From Roseovarius aestuarii (GTDB taxonomy: Bacteria; Pseudomonadota; Alphaproteobacteria; Rhodobacterales; Rhodobacteraceae): a stretch of DNA of 64,000 nucleotides. This document shows positions 53,581 through 62,627 of the stretch, one piece after another. The translations under genes and the position numbers were made by a program. How positions within the stretch are numbered: the first letter of the stretch is position 1; every line of letters begins with the position of its first letter. Location: the NCBI GenBank assembly GCA_027214255.1, contig JAPWHL010000019.1, positions 20,449 to 84,448 of the forward strand. The letters are read 5' to 3'. Below the pieces are notes generated by a model. It saw only the letters and a program-made list of their open reading frames with translations, was not told the origin of the DNA and made no database searches.

Positions 53581-55256
53581 GTGCCCAACAGACAATCGAC
53601 CCGATCACATTGGAAGTGGTCCGAAACAAGCTGGAAGGCATCGCCAACGAAATGCAGTCTACGCTGCTGCGGTCCTCGTTTTCGCCCATCGTGCGCGAGG
53701 GATTGGACGCTTCAGCCAGCCTGTTCACGCTGGAGGGAGAATCCCTCGCTCAGGCCATCGCCATCCCTATTCACCTTGCAACGATGATTCCGGTGGTCAA
53801 ACGCATCGTGTCCGAATTTGCGCCCGACACGATGCGGCCCGGCGACATCTATCTTATGAATGACCCGTATCTGGGCGGCACGCACCTGCCTGATATCGCT
53901 CTGGTTATGCCAATCTTTGCCGACGGACGGCCCATCGCCTTTGCGGCGGCCATGACGCACCATCAAGATGTGGGCGGTATGTCTCCCGGCTCTATCCCCA
54001 CAAACGCGACCGAGATATACCAAGAAGGCTTGCGCTTGCCGCCGCTGAAATTCCGCGACGGGCCGGAGAATTTCGATGAAACCGTCATCAAGATCCTGCG
54101 CCTGAACAGCCGCATCCCCGACACGTTCATGGGCGATATCAATGCACAGGTTTCGGCCTGTACTATCGGCGCGCGCCGGGTGGCAACACTGGCTGAAGGG
54201 CATGGCGCGGACATGATGCTGGCCCTGTTTGCCGAATTGCTGGACCGGTCCGAAAAAATGACCCGCGACGCGCTGCTGAAGCTGCCGCAAGGCACCTACA
54301 GCTACGTTGACTTCAACGACAACGACGGGATCGATCTGGATCAACGAATACGCATCGAAGTCAAAGTAACCCTGCGCGACGGGCGGTTCATGTGCGACTT
54401 TACCGGCACCAACAAACAGGTGCGCGGCCCGTTCAACTGTGTGCCTTCGGGCAGTCAGGCTGCCGCATATTTCGCGCTGCGCACGATCACCGGAACCGAC
54501 ATCCCCACCAACGGCGGCTGTTTCCGCGCGGTCGATCTTACAATCCCCGAAGGCTGTATTCTCAACCCCGTTGAACCTGCGCCCGTCAACTCGCGGACCG
54601 CGACGATCAAGCGGGCGTGCGGGGCTATCTTGGGATCTATGCGTGACATCCTGCCCGAGGTTGTCGGGGCCGATGCTGCCGGTGAAATGCTGGCGCTGAT
54701 GTTCGGCGGCACGGGCAGCGATGGCCGCCGCTATGTAGTTGGCGAATTGATCGCCGGAGGCAGTGGCGCAGGTCCGGCCAGTGACGGTGTAGACGTGATC
54801 GAAACCGACGCGACCAACTGCATGAACATGCCCGTCGAGGCCTTTGAGCGTGATGCCCCTATTCGGATCACAAAAACCGCGCTGCGCCGCGATTCAGGTG
54901 GTGCAGGCCGTCAGCGTGGCGGGCTGGGAATTGACCGCGAATACGAGGTGCTGGAAGGCGAAATCGCCTTTACCCATCGCGGCGAGCGGCATTTTTGCGC
55001 ACCAGCCGGCGCATTCGGCGGCGATGAGGGCATGATGGCCCGCACCATCATCACCCGCACCGATGGCACAGAAGAGATCGTTCCATCCAAATTGGTAACG
55101 CGCCTTTTCCCCGGCGACCGGGTGCTTATCCAAACGGCAGGCGGAGGTGGGTTTGGCCCCCCCAAGGACCGGGACCGCGACCAGATAAAGGCCGACGTTG
55201 CGAATGGCAAAGTAAGCAAGGAACAGGCGAAAAAGATATACGGGTTTTCAACGTAA
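53577..55256 (+). CDS. Hydantoinase/oxoprolinase subunit B (HyuB), right operon
   Basis: The 559-residue subunit has the motifs NDPYLGGTHLPDIALVMPIF near residue 95, EGCILNPVEPAPVNSR near 330 and GGGGFGPPKDRD near 525. The start at 53577 overlaps the hyuA stop as ATGA. An in-frame reading from 53514 lies wholly inside hyuA and is rejected. The protein should complete ATP-driven hydrolysis of an imported cyclic amide. Confidence 0.93.
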   Translation: MSAQQTIDPITLEVVRNKLEGIANEMQSTLLRSSFSPIVREGLDASASLFTLEGESLAQAIAIPIHLATMIPVVKRIVSEFAPDTMRPGDIYLMNDPYLGGTHLPDIALVMPIFADGRPIAFAAAMTHHQDVGGMSPGSIPTNATEIYQEGLRLPPLKFRDGPENFDETVIKILRLNSRIPDTFMGDINAQVSACTIGARRVATLAEGHGADMMLALFAELLDRSEKMTRDALLKLPQGTYSYVDFNDNDGIDLDQRIRIEVKVTLRDGRFMCDFTGTNKQVRGPFNCVPSGSQAAAYFALRTITGTDIPTNGGCFRAVDLTIPEGCILNPVEPAPVNSRTATIKRACGAILGSMRDILPEVVGADAAGEMLALMFGGTGSDGRRYVVGELIAGGSGAGPASDGVDVIETDATNCMNMPVEAFERDAPIRITKTALRRDSGGAGRQRGGLGIDREYEVLEGEIAFTHRGERHFCAPAGAFGGDEGMMARTIITRTDGTEEIVPSKLVTRLFPGDRVLIQTAGGGGFGPPKDRDRDQIKADVANGKVSKEQAKKIYGFST

Positions 55257-55309
55257 AGCCCTGTCGCGCAGTAGAAACTGACTTCGACAACACCAAGGGA
55301 GATCGTACT

Positions 55310-56344
55310 ATGTTCAGGGAATTCACAGTAAGGGCTGCCATCGCGGCGGCTGCGATTGCGGTGAGCGGTGCGGGCCTGTTGGCCCCGGCCCCTGCCACTG
55401 CTGCCGACACCAATTGGAAAATGCACATCGTCTGGGTTCCGGCCCGCCCCGAAGCGCAGGCCTATCAACGCTTTGCCGACGAGGTCACAGAACGCGCCGG
55501 AGACGCGCTGGATATACAGCTGTTCGGCAGCGGTAGCCTAGGAGTGAAAGATGCCGACATGTTGCGCATCCTTCCACGGGGCAACATCATTCAGGCGGCG
55601 GGTCTTTATCCCGGCTATTTGTCGCGGGACAAGCCGCAGTATGCGGCCACCTTGCCCGCTGGCACCGTTTCCGAACCCGAGAAACTTCAGGCGATCCTGC
55701 CCGAATTGCGCACTATCTACGAAGACACCTATGACGAGGCGGGTATCAAGCTGCTGGGTTTTGTCGGGCATGCCGTGCGTGACACGCATATCATGTGCAA
55801 AGAGCCTGTCAGCTCACTCGAAGAACTGCGCACCAAAAAGCTGCGGGTTTGGGAACAGTTCCACGTAGATGTTTTTGAAAAGCTGGGCGTGTCGGCGCAG
55901 ATCATCGGCCAGAACGACCTGTATGTCGCCATGCAGACCGGCGTGGTTGATTGCGCGGTCTATCCCATCGGTCTGGCGGTAACAGTGTCCCTACAGGAGG
56001 TGGCACCATATGCCAGCTATCTGTTCCCTTACGTTCTGCACCCGCTCAATCTTATCGCGGCGCAATCAGCGTTTGATGCACTGTCACCTGAAACCCAGAA
56101 GATCGTGATGGACACCGCAACCGAAGTCGAGGCCACATCCTTTGCGTCCTACCTAAGTGGCGAAAACGACACCAAAGCGATGGAGATCTTCGAAAAAGAC
56201 GGTGGTGAACTGTTGGAACCATTCCCCGAGGCCGACCGCCAAGAATTTGCCAAGGTTGCCCGCGCGATCTGGGAAGAAGTCTCGGCCGCCAACGGAGACA
56301 TCGCTTTGGCCAACTTCAAAACGCTCAGCGACGCCACCGATTGA
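55310..56344 (+). CDS. TRAP transporter substrate-binding protein (DctP), right operon
   Basis: A 344-residue secreted protein with signal peptide up to PATAAD near residue 33. The mature part includes WKMHIVWVPARPEAQAYQRF and the conserved Arg region LRTKKLRVWEQFHVDV near residue 170, then MQTGVVDCAVYPIG. The ligand-pocket residues differ from the left DctP, so a different solute is expected. It follows hyuB by 53 bases. A strong hairpin stands right after it. Confidence 0.9.
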   Translation: MFREFTVRAAIAAAAIAVSGAGLLAPAPATAADTNWKMHIVWVPARPEAQAYQRFADEVTERAGDALDIQLFGSGSLGVKDADMLRILPRGNIIQAAGLYPGYLSRDKPQYAATLPAGTVSEPEKLQAILPELRTIYEDTYDEAGIKLLGFVGHAVRDTHIMCKEPVSSLEELRTKKLRVWEQFHVDVFEKLGVSAQIIGQNDLYVAMQTGVVDCAVYPIGLAVTVSLQEVAPYASYLFPYVLHPLNLIAAQSAFDALSPETQKIVMDTATEVEATSFASYLSGENDTKAMEIFEKDGGELLEPFPEADRQEFAKVARAIWEEVSAANGDIALANFKTLSDATD

Positions 56345-56356
56345 TCCAAGACACCT

Positions 56357-56380
56357 GCGGGCCGCCCCATTGCGGCCCGC
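56357..56380 (+). terminator. Intercistronic GC hairpin between dctP and dctQ, right operon
   Basis: GCGGGCCGC (56357-56365) and GCGGCCCGC (56372-56380) form a perfect nine-bp stem with a six-base loop, 12 bases after the dctP stop. No T run follows. It probably favours binding-protein mRNA over the permease part. Confidence 0.7.
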
Positions 56381-56428
56381 CCCCCACCATGCGCGTGGAT
56401 TTTGAGCGCTGCAAAGGAGATCGAAACA

Positions 56429-56938
56429 TTGCAAGGAATTTTGCGCTGGTCCGACAGGGTCGCCACATTGCTGGCCCAGATTGCCGCAGGACTGGCTGTT
56501 GCAATGTCCGGTTTCGTCGCCTTGTCCGCCATAATGCGCTATGTGCTGGGAAGCCCCTTTTCCTTTACCGAGGAATTGGTCGGCCTTATTTTTACGGCAA
56601 TGGTGTTTGCAGGCATTCCAATTGCCACCCTGCGACGAACCCATATCAGTGTCACCATCATCCCTGATTTGCTACCAGAATGGGCTCAGCGCCTGCTGGA
56701 TCGGGTGGCCCACGCCGTCATCCTGCTTTTCTGCCTGTGGTTTGGCAAACTGACGTGGGATTATCTGCAACTGACCATCGCATTGAACGCGCGCAGTTCC
56801 GGTGTGCAGTTAATCCTCTGGCCGTGGACGGCGGTATTGCCGTTGTCGTGCCTCCTGTCGGCCATGGCTGCCGCCATCCGAATTGCAGTGCCCAACGGCT
56901 CACCACAGCCCGTCACGGCCAAACCGGGAGCGCACTAA
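56429..56938 (+). CDS. TRAP transporter small permease (DctQ), right operon, TTG start
   Basis: This 169-residue four-helix subunit includes GFVALSAIMRYVLGSPFSFT, GLIFTAMVFAGIPIATL and LWPWTAVLPLSCLLSAMA. No ATG lies at a sensible place. TTG at 56429 has AAGGAG nine bases upstream and gives a normal N-terminus (QGILRWSDRV), so it is preferred over TTG at 56402, which would put the ribosome site inside the coding frame. The stop overlaps the DctM ATG by one base (TAATG). Confidence 0.85.
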   Translation: MQGILRWSDRVATLLAQIAAGLAVAMSGFVALSAIMRYVLGSPFSFTEELVGLIFTAMVFAGIPIATLRRTHISVTIIPDLLPEWAQRLLDRVAHAVILLFCLWFGKLTWDYLQLTIALNARSSGVQLILWPWTAVLPLSCLLSAMAAAIRIAVPNGSPQPVTAKPGAH

Positions 56939-58227
56939 TGGTCTGGGCCATAATCGCAGGCGGATTCGTGATCACCGCGCTGATCGGGCTGCCAATCGGG
57001 ATTGGGTTGGCCTTGATCGGTATGACCATCTTGCACGTGGTTGTTGGCAATGCTGCCGATCTGGCAATCAATGCGGTATGGAACGTCTTTACTGAATTCA
57101 CGCTCAGCGCAGTGCCCTTGTTTATCTTCATGGGGGAAATCCTGTTGGTCAGCGGCGTCAGCGGGCGTATGTATAACGCGGTTGCACCGCTATTCATGCG
57201 TATTCCGGGCAAGCTTTTACATACCAACATCGCGGTAAGTGCCTTGTTTGGAGCGGTCTCGGGCACCAGCACCTCAACCGCTGCGGCTATCGGATCGGTC
57301 GCCTATCCCGAACTGGAAAAACGCGGATACCATCCCGGCACCGTTGTCGGCACCTTGGCCGCCGGCGGCACGTTAGGCCTGTTGATACCACCCAGCCTTG
57401 CCTTGCTGATCTTTGGTGCGACACAGCAGGTATCGATCGGTCAGCTATTCTTGGCCGGGCTTTTGCCGGGAATTATGCTGGCGTTGATGATGATGGGATA
57501 TATCTGGCTGATCGTCAGCCGTCGCAAGGGGGTCATACCCGAGGGCGGCGATTGGATCGGCTGGCGCCGGGTGGCATTGCAACTGTTGCCAATCTGGCCG
57601 GTCGGGTTCCTGATCTTTGCCGTATTGGGCACGATCTATATGGGCCTTGCCACCCCGACCGAGGCCGCGGGGCTGGGTGTTCTGGCCTCTATCATACTAG
57701 GGTTTCTTTGGGGTGATCTGAGCCTTCGATCCCTCTGGAAAGCGTTTGGTGACTCGGTTCAGGTGTTCATTAACATCGGAGTTGTCATTCTGGGCGCGTT
57801 GATATTGGCACAGGCGATTTCCATTTTAGGACTACCCCTGCAAGTTCTGACGTGGATTGAATCAATGCAAATGAGCCCGCTGGCCGTTCTGGCGGCGGTC
57901 AGCGTCTTCTATCTGGTATTGGGCTGTTTCTTTGACGGAATTTCCCTGATGCTGATGACCCTGCCTATCGTCTTTCCGGTGATGACCGGGGTCGGATTTG
58001 ATCCTGTTTGGCTAGGCGTTATCGTCACCATCCTGATCGAGGTTGGTATGCTGACGCCACCCGTTGGAATGAATCTCTATATCCTGTCGGGTATCACCAA
58101 CAATCGAGTTACATTGATGCAGGCCGCATACTCATCATTTCCTTATTGGATACTGCTGCTGTTGGGCGTCGTCATTCTAACTGCATTTCCTGCTATCGCG
58201 TTGTTCCTGCCACAGACTATGTATTGA
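56938..58227 (+). CDS. TRAP transporter large permease (DctM), right operon
   Basis: A 429-residue carrier with about twelve helices. Clear family stretches are GGFVITALIGLPIGIGLALIG, LFGAVSGTSTSTAAAIGSVA, LGLLIPPSLALLIFGATQQVS and LIEVGMLTPPVGMNLYILSG. The start is the ATG overlapping the dctQ stop. Longer in-frame sequence before it is just another frame of dctQ. It works with the two preceding genes as one sodium-driven importer. Confidence 0.95.
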   Translation: MVWAIIAGGFVITALIGLPIGIGLALIGMTILHVVVGNAADLAINAVWNVFTEFTLSAVPLFIFMGEILLVSGVSGRMYNAVAPLFMRIPGKLLHTNIAVSALFGAVSGTSTSTAAAIGSVAYPELEKRGYHPGTVVGTLAAGGTLGLLIPPSLALLIFGATQQVSIGQLFLAGLLPGIMLALMMMGYIWLIVSRRKGVIPEGGDWIGWRRVALQLLPIWPVGFLIFAVLGTIYMGLATPTEAAGLGVLASIILGFLWGDLSLRSLWKAFGDSVQVFINIGVVILGALILAQAISILGLPLQVLTWIESMQMSPLAVLAAVSVFYLVLGCFFDGISLMLMTLPIVFPVMTGVGFDPVWLGVIVTILIEVGMLTPPVGMNLYILSGITNNRVTLMQAAYSSFPYWILLLLGVVILTAFPAIALFLPQTMY

Positions 58228-58230
58228 TCG

Positions 58231-59460
58231 ATGGCCAAGGCCGGACATACATCGCCCAGCGCGATACGGCTGACATCAGTTCTGATTTTGTTCGGAATCG
58301 CCTATTTCCTGTCGCTGTTCTTTCGCACCGTCAATGCAATCCTGTCATCGCGACTTGAAACGGATCTAAGCCTTGATGCCGCATCACTGGGGTTGCTGAC
58401 TGCGGCGTATTTCTTTGGTGGCGGGATGGCGCAAATTCCGATTGGTGTCTGTTTGGACGCCTATGGTCCACGCAGGGTCCAAAGTGTAATGCTGTGTATC
58501 GCGGCCATCGGTATCGCCGCTTTCGGCCTGTTTGAATCTGTACCCATGCTGGTGGTTGCCCGATTGCTGATCGGCATCGGATTGGCCGGATGCCTGACCA
58601 CTGCCTTTCAGGTATCAATCCTCTGGCTAAGTAGTGAAAAAGTGCCTTTGGCCAATGGGCTTTATCTTGCCGTTGGGGGCTTAGGGGCTTTGGCAGCGAC
58701 CGCGCCGGTAAATGTCGTGCTTGAGCTGATTTCATGGCAACAGATGTTTGTAGCGGTGGCCGCGCTGACCTTGATCGTTGCCGCAGCCATCGCCATTGTC
58801 ACCCCCGAGCCACCCGTCACCCCCCGCCTGTCATGGGGTGGCCGACTGAAATCAGTTGCACAGGTCGCCACAAATGCCCGTCTTCGGCAATACTTGCCCC
58901 TGTCCGCCCTATGTTTTGGAACAGGCTCGGCAATGCAAGGATTGTGGGCCGCCGATTGGATGCGCGCCGTCGCGGGGCATAGTGCAGATGTCATAGGCTG
59001 GTCGCTGGCGATGATGGCAGTTTCATTGACAGTCGGGGCCGCAGCCGGAGGGGTTCTGACGCTCGTCATGGAACGTCGTGGGCTGCAACTGAAACACGTC
59101 ATACTGGGCAGCGCGGTCTTGTTCATTCTGGCCGAAATCGGCCTTGTCCTGTTGCCAAGCACGGCGTCGTTGATCCCGTGGTTGTTGTTTGCACTGACCT
59201 ATAATGTGGTGACACTGTCATATGTGCATGTGTCCCGGTCACAGCCCAAGGAAAGCGTAGGCAGTGCCATCGCATTGATGAACACGATTGTCGTCCTATC
59301 GACATTTGTCATTCAATACGGGCTGGGCTTGTTCTTTTCATGGTATGGTCCATCAGACCCGGCAGCGGCCTATACTTGGGCCTTCTGGGTCTTGATCTGG
59401 ATACAGATCGCCGCCTTGATCTGGTGCTGTTTTCCGCGCGCAAATTCACCAACGGACTAG
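58231..59460 (+). CDS. MFS transporter
   Basis: A 409-residue carrier with twelve predicted helices and the MFS loop motif GVCLDAYGPRRVQ between helices 2 and 3. It begins four bases after the DctM stop, so it is part of the right operon. It may export a breakdown product or import the same compound by another route. The family as a whole carries nitrate, cyanate or organic anions. Substrate unknown. Confidence 0.88.
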   Translation: MAKAGHTSPSAIRLTSVLILFGIAYFLSLFFRTVNAILSSRLETDLSLDAASLGLLTAAYFFGGGMAQIPIGVCLDAYGPRRVQSVMLCIAAIGIAAFGLFESVPMLVVARLLIGIGLAGCLTTAFQVSILWLSSEKVPLANGLYLAVGGLGALAATAPVNVVLELISWQQMFVAVAALTLIVAAAIAIVTPEPPVTPRLSWGGRLKSVAQVATNARLRQYLPLSALCFGTGSAMQGLWAADWMRAVAGHSADVIGWSLAMMAVSLTVGAAAGGVLTLVMERRGLQLKHVILGSAVLFILAEIGLVLLPSTASLIPWLLFALTYNVVTLSYVHVSRSQPKESVGSAIALMNTIVVLSTFVIQYGLGLFFSWYGPSDPAAAYTWAFWVLIWIQIAALIWCCFPRANSPTD

Positions 59461-59513
59461 CGCCGCGCACAATGAATACGCCGGCCAGCGATGATCCTTG
59501 TCCTGCTATACCA

Positions 59514-62500
59514 TCAAGTCTGTGCCGCTTTGACAGTGGCCACCTCTGCATTTTCGCGCAAAAGACGTTTGGCCGCCATGCCCGGCTGTGCGCCCCAAAC
59601 CGCGATCCAGCGATAAAACACCGGAGTCAAAAACAGCGTGAACACAGTGGCAAAGCCAAGCCCGCCAACAATCACCCATCCAACCGCGATCCGCGCCTCG
59701 GCCCCGGCACCGGATGTCATAATCAGCGGCAAACCACCGAAAACAGTCGATACCATAGTCATCATGACAGGACGGATGCGCAGGCGCAGCGCGTCACGAA
59801 TTGCACTGTCGATGTCCTGCCCCGCCTCACGCAACTGGTTTGCAAACTCGACAATCAGGATACCGTTCTTGGCCATGACTCCGATCAACATGACCAGACC
59901 AATCTGGCTGTAATAGTTCAAAGAACCACCCGTAAACGAAATCGCCAACAGGGCAGCGGCCAACCCGAAGGGAACCGTCAGCATGATCACGATCGCACTG
60001 GCCACGCTTTCAAACTGCGCGGCTAGCACCAAAAACACGACGACAAAGGCCACGCCAAACACCATGTACATGCCTGCCTGACTGTCCGACAGGGTTGCCG
60101 CCTCGCCAGTAAAGATGATCCCCATACCATCTGGCAGGGATTGGGCGGCAATTGCGCTCAGCTGCGTCATGGCCGTGCCCAGATCCACACCTTGGCCCAG
60201 ATTGCTCTGCACTGATACTGCCAGCGACCCCGCCTGACGCTCGACCTGGGATTGGCTTACAACAGGGACCAGTGTGGCCGCAGCCGATAGCGGGATATAG
60301 GTGTCATCAGGCAGGCGCAAAAAGATTGCTTCAAGGTCCGAGGGATCATTGATCGGAGGGCCACCCGGCACCACGTTCACCTCGATTTCCGTGTCATCCT
60401 CAAACACGGTGACGGCAACGTTGCCTTGAACCATGGCGCTGACCGTCTCGGCGATTTCAGCCTCGTTCAGACCAAAAACGCGGGACATATCCGGATCAAC
60501 CTGCAACTCGTACTGCACCTGAACGCTGTCATTTGACAGTTGCGGATTGATGAATGTTGGATCACCGGACATGGCCGCAATCAAGCTATCAGCCGCATCC
60601 GTCATGGCCGCGACATCCGTTCCTGTCACGGCAAACTGCAGGCCACGGCCCGCGCCGCGGATGTTCAAGCTGTTGGTCGATCTGGCGTTGACCTGAACGC
60701 CCGGCACCTCAGCCAGCTGGCGGCCAACCTCGGAAATGATTTCTTGTTGAGTGCGATCACGCTCTTCCCAATCCGGCAAACGCACGATGATAAAGGCGCT
60801 GGTCCCACCGCCGATACCGATAATGCTTTGGACCGCGGAAACTTCTCCGCTGGCGCGGTAAGGCGATAGGATCTCTTCAACCTGCGAGACTTGCGTTTCA
60901 AGGTACTCAACAGTCGTGTCAGACGCGCCACGCGCTTGGATCAAAAAGAATCCCCGATCCTCATCAGGCGTGATGCTGGACGACAGCGTGCTGGCGGCAC
61001 CAACCGCGATAAACGCAAATCCGACAGCCACCGACAGTACGATCAACGGTGCGCGGATGGCCTGATCCATGACCATATCAAAGCTGCGCATAAAAACACC
61101 CGGCGTTGCAAGGGCTGTCGACGCTTTGGGGTCGGGCTTGCCCGGATCCAGAAAGGCCGCGAGCACGGGGGCCAGCGTCAGCGCCGTGAGGGACGACAGT
61201 GTAACGGCGAATGCCAAAACAAAGCCAAATTCACTGAACACCCCCCCTGCTTGCCCCGGCAAGAATGAAATCGGGATGAAAACGGCGGCCAACGTGGCTG
61301 TTGTCGAGATGACAGCAAAGAAAACCTCGTTCGTCCCTGCGGCGGCGGCGGCAAAGGCCCCCATACCTTGCTTGCGTTTTCGCACGATGTTTTCAATCAC
61401 AACAATCGCGTCGTCCACAACCATGCCCGTTGCCAGAACCAACGCCAGCAAACTGATGGTGTTCACAGAAAACCCAGTCAGCCAGATCGCGGCAATTGTG
61501 CCGATCAATGCCACCGGGATCGTCACCGCCGGAATCAACGTGGCCCTTGGCGAGCGCAAAAAGGCAAAGATCACCGCGATGACAATCGCGGTGGCCAGGC
61601 CGATGGATGTCACCACCTCGTTGATCGAGCTTTCGATGAAGACCCCATCATCTGATGTAATGATGATGTTCACATTCTCGGGCAGCTGGGCGCGTAGTTC
61701 TTCGACGGCAAGACGCACTGCCTTGGAAATCTCCAAAGTATTACCCACAGATTGACGGCTGATGTCCAAGCCGATGGCAGGCTGGCCGTTCACGCGAGCA
61801 AACACATCGCGATCCTCGGGAACGACCTGTACAAAGCCTACATCCGATACACGGGTGGTGGCGTTGATCAATATCTGCCCGATGCTGTCGGTTGTGACGT
61901 CGGCATTTCCCACACGCAACGCCACGCTTTGCGAAAATGTTTCCAGCTCGCCAAGCGGCGTATCATCACGCAAAGAGGTCAAAGCGTCGGCAACGTCAAA
62001 CACGGTCAAACCGCGGCTCAGCAGTGACGGCATATCCAGCGTCACGCGGAATTCATCCGCGCGGTTGCCGCGCACCGTTACTTCTGCGATGCCGTCGATA
62101 AGGGACAGGCGATCATAAACAACCCCCTCGGCCAGCTCTGTCATCTCGGCGAAAGTGGCATCACCCAACAGAGCCATACGGATAATGGCATCCGCATTGC
62201 TATCGCTTTTGGTCACAACCGGATCATCAATATCATCCGGCAGTTGGCGCAATGTTGCGGACACGATCTCACGCGCTTCATTGGCCGCGATATCGACATC
62301 GGTGCCCTCAGACAGGTCAATCGTGATCGAGCTCGATCCCGAGCTGGAGCTCGACTCGATATAGGACATGCCCTCCAAGGCGCTCAACGCATCCTCCAAA
62401 ACCTGCGTTACCTGCTGATCTACGGTTTCAGGAACCGCGCCTTCATAGGTTGTGCGGATCGACAGAACCGGTTGATCCACGTCAGGCATTTCACGCACAT

Positions 62501-62627
62501 CCACCGAGTTCAGCGCGGCAAGACCCGCAATCAGGACCAATAGATTGATCACAATCCCAAACAGGGGACGTGCAACAAAGAGGTTGGCGATGCCGGTTTT
62601 TTCAATCCGGGGGGCTGGCGCGCTCAT
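59514..62627 (-). CDS. RND efflux pump inner-membrane transporter (AcrB/HAE1 class)
   Basis: The 1037-residue protein has the AcrB layout of twelve helices and two large periplasmic loops. Proton-relay residues are present: Asp-Asp in ATGMVVDDAIVVIENIV near residue 400 and Lys in GVMAKNGILIVEFAN near residue 930. It takes up drugs or lipophilic compounds from the periplasm and, with the adaptor and an outer-membrane channel, moves them out. No TolC-like channel or TetR regulator is in the window. The ATG overlaps the adaptor stop as ATGA. Confidence 0.95.
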   Translation of the reverse strand: MSAPAPRIEKTGIANLFVARPLFGIVINLLVLIAGLAALNSVDVREMPDVDQPVLSIRTTYEGAVPETVDQQVTQVLEDALSALEGMSYIESSSSSGSSSITIDLSEGTDVDIAANEAREIVSATLRQLPDDIDDPVVTKSDSNADAIIRMALLGDATFAEMTELAEGVVYDRLSLIDGIAEVTVRGNRADEFRVTLDMPSLLSRGLTVFDVADALTSLRDDTPLGELETFSQSVALRVGNADVTTDSIGQILINATTRVSDVGFVQVVPEDRDVFARVNGQPAIGLDISRQSVGNTLEISKAVRLAVEELRAQLPENVNIIITSDDGVFIESSINEVVTSIGLATAIVIAVIFAFLRSPRATLIPAVTIPVALIGTIAAIWLTGFSVNTISLLALVLATGMVVDDAIVVIENIVRKRKQGMGAFAAAAAGTNEVFFAVISTTATLAAVFIPISFLPGQAGGVFSEFGFVLAFAVTLSSLTALTLAPVLAAFLDPGKPDPKASTALATPGVFMRSFDMVMDQAIRAPLIVLSVAVGFAFIAVGAASTLSSSITPDEDRGFFLIQARGASDTTVEYLETQVSQVEEILSPYRASGEVSAVQSIIGIGGGTSAFIIVRLPDWEERDRTQQEIISEVGRQLAEVPGVQVNARSTNSLNIRGAGRGLQFAVTGTDVAAMTDAADSLIAAMSGDPTFINPQLSNDSVQVQYELQVDPDMSRVFGLNEAEIAETVSAMVQGNVAVTVFEDDTEIEVNVVPGGPPINDPSDLEAIFLRLPDDTYIPLSAAATLVPVVSQSQVERQAGSLAVSVQSNLGQGVDLGTAMTQLSAIAAQSLPDGMGIIFTGEAATLSDSQAGMYMVFGVAFVVVFLVLAAQFESVASAIVIMLTVPFGLAAALLAISFTGGSLNYYSQIGLVMLIGVMAKNGILIVEFANQLREAGQDIDSAIRDALRLRIRPVMMTMVSTVFGGLPLIMTSGAGAEARIAVGWVIVGGLGFATVFTLFLTPVFYRWIAVWGAQPGMAAKRLLRENAEVATVKAAQT

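Noticed and set aside
52084..53595. A 503-codon open frame antisense to the right hyuA
   Set aside because: It mirrors the codon pattern of hyuA on the other strand, has no family-like motif, and the plus-strand HyuA is complete and conserved.
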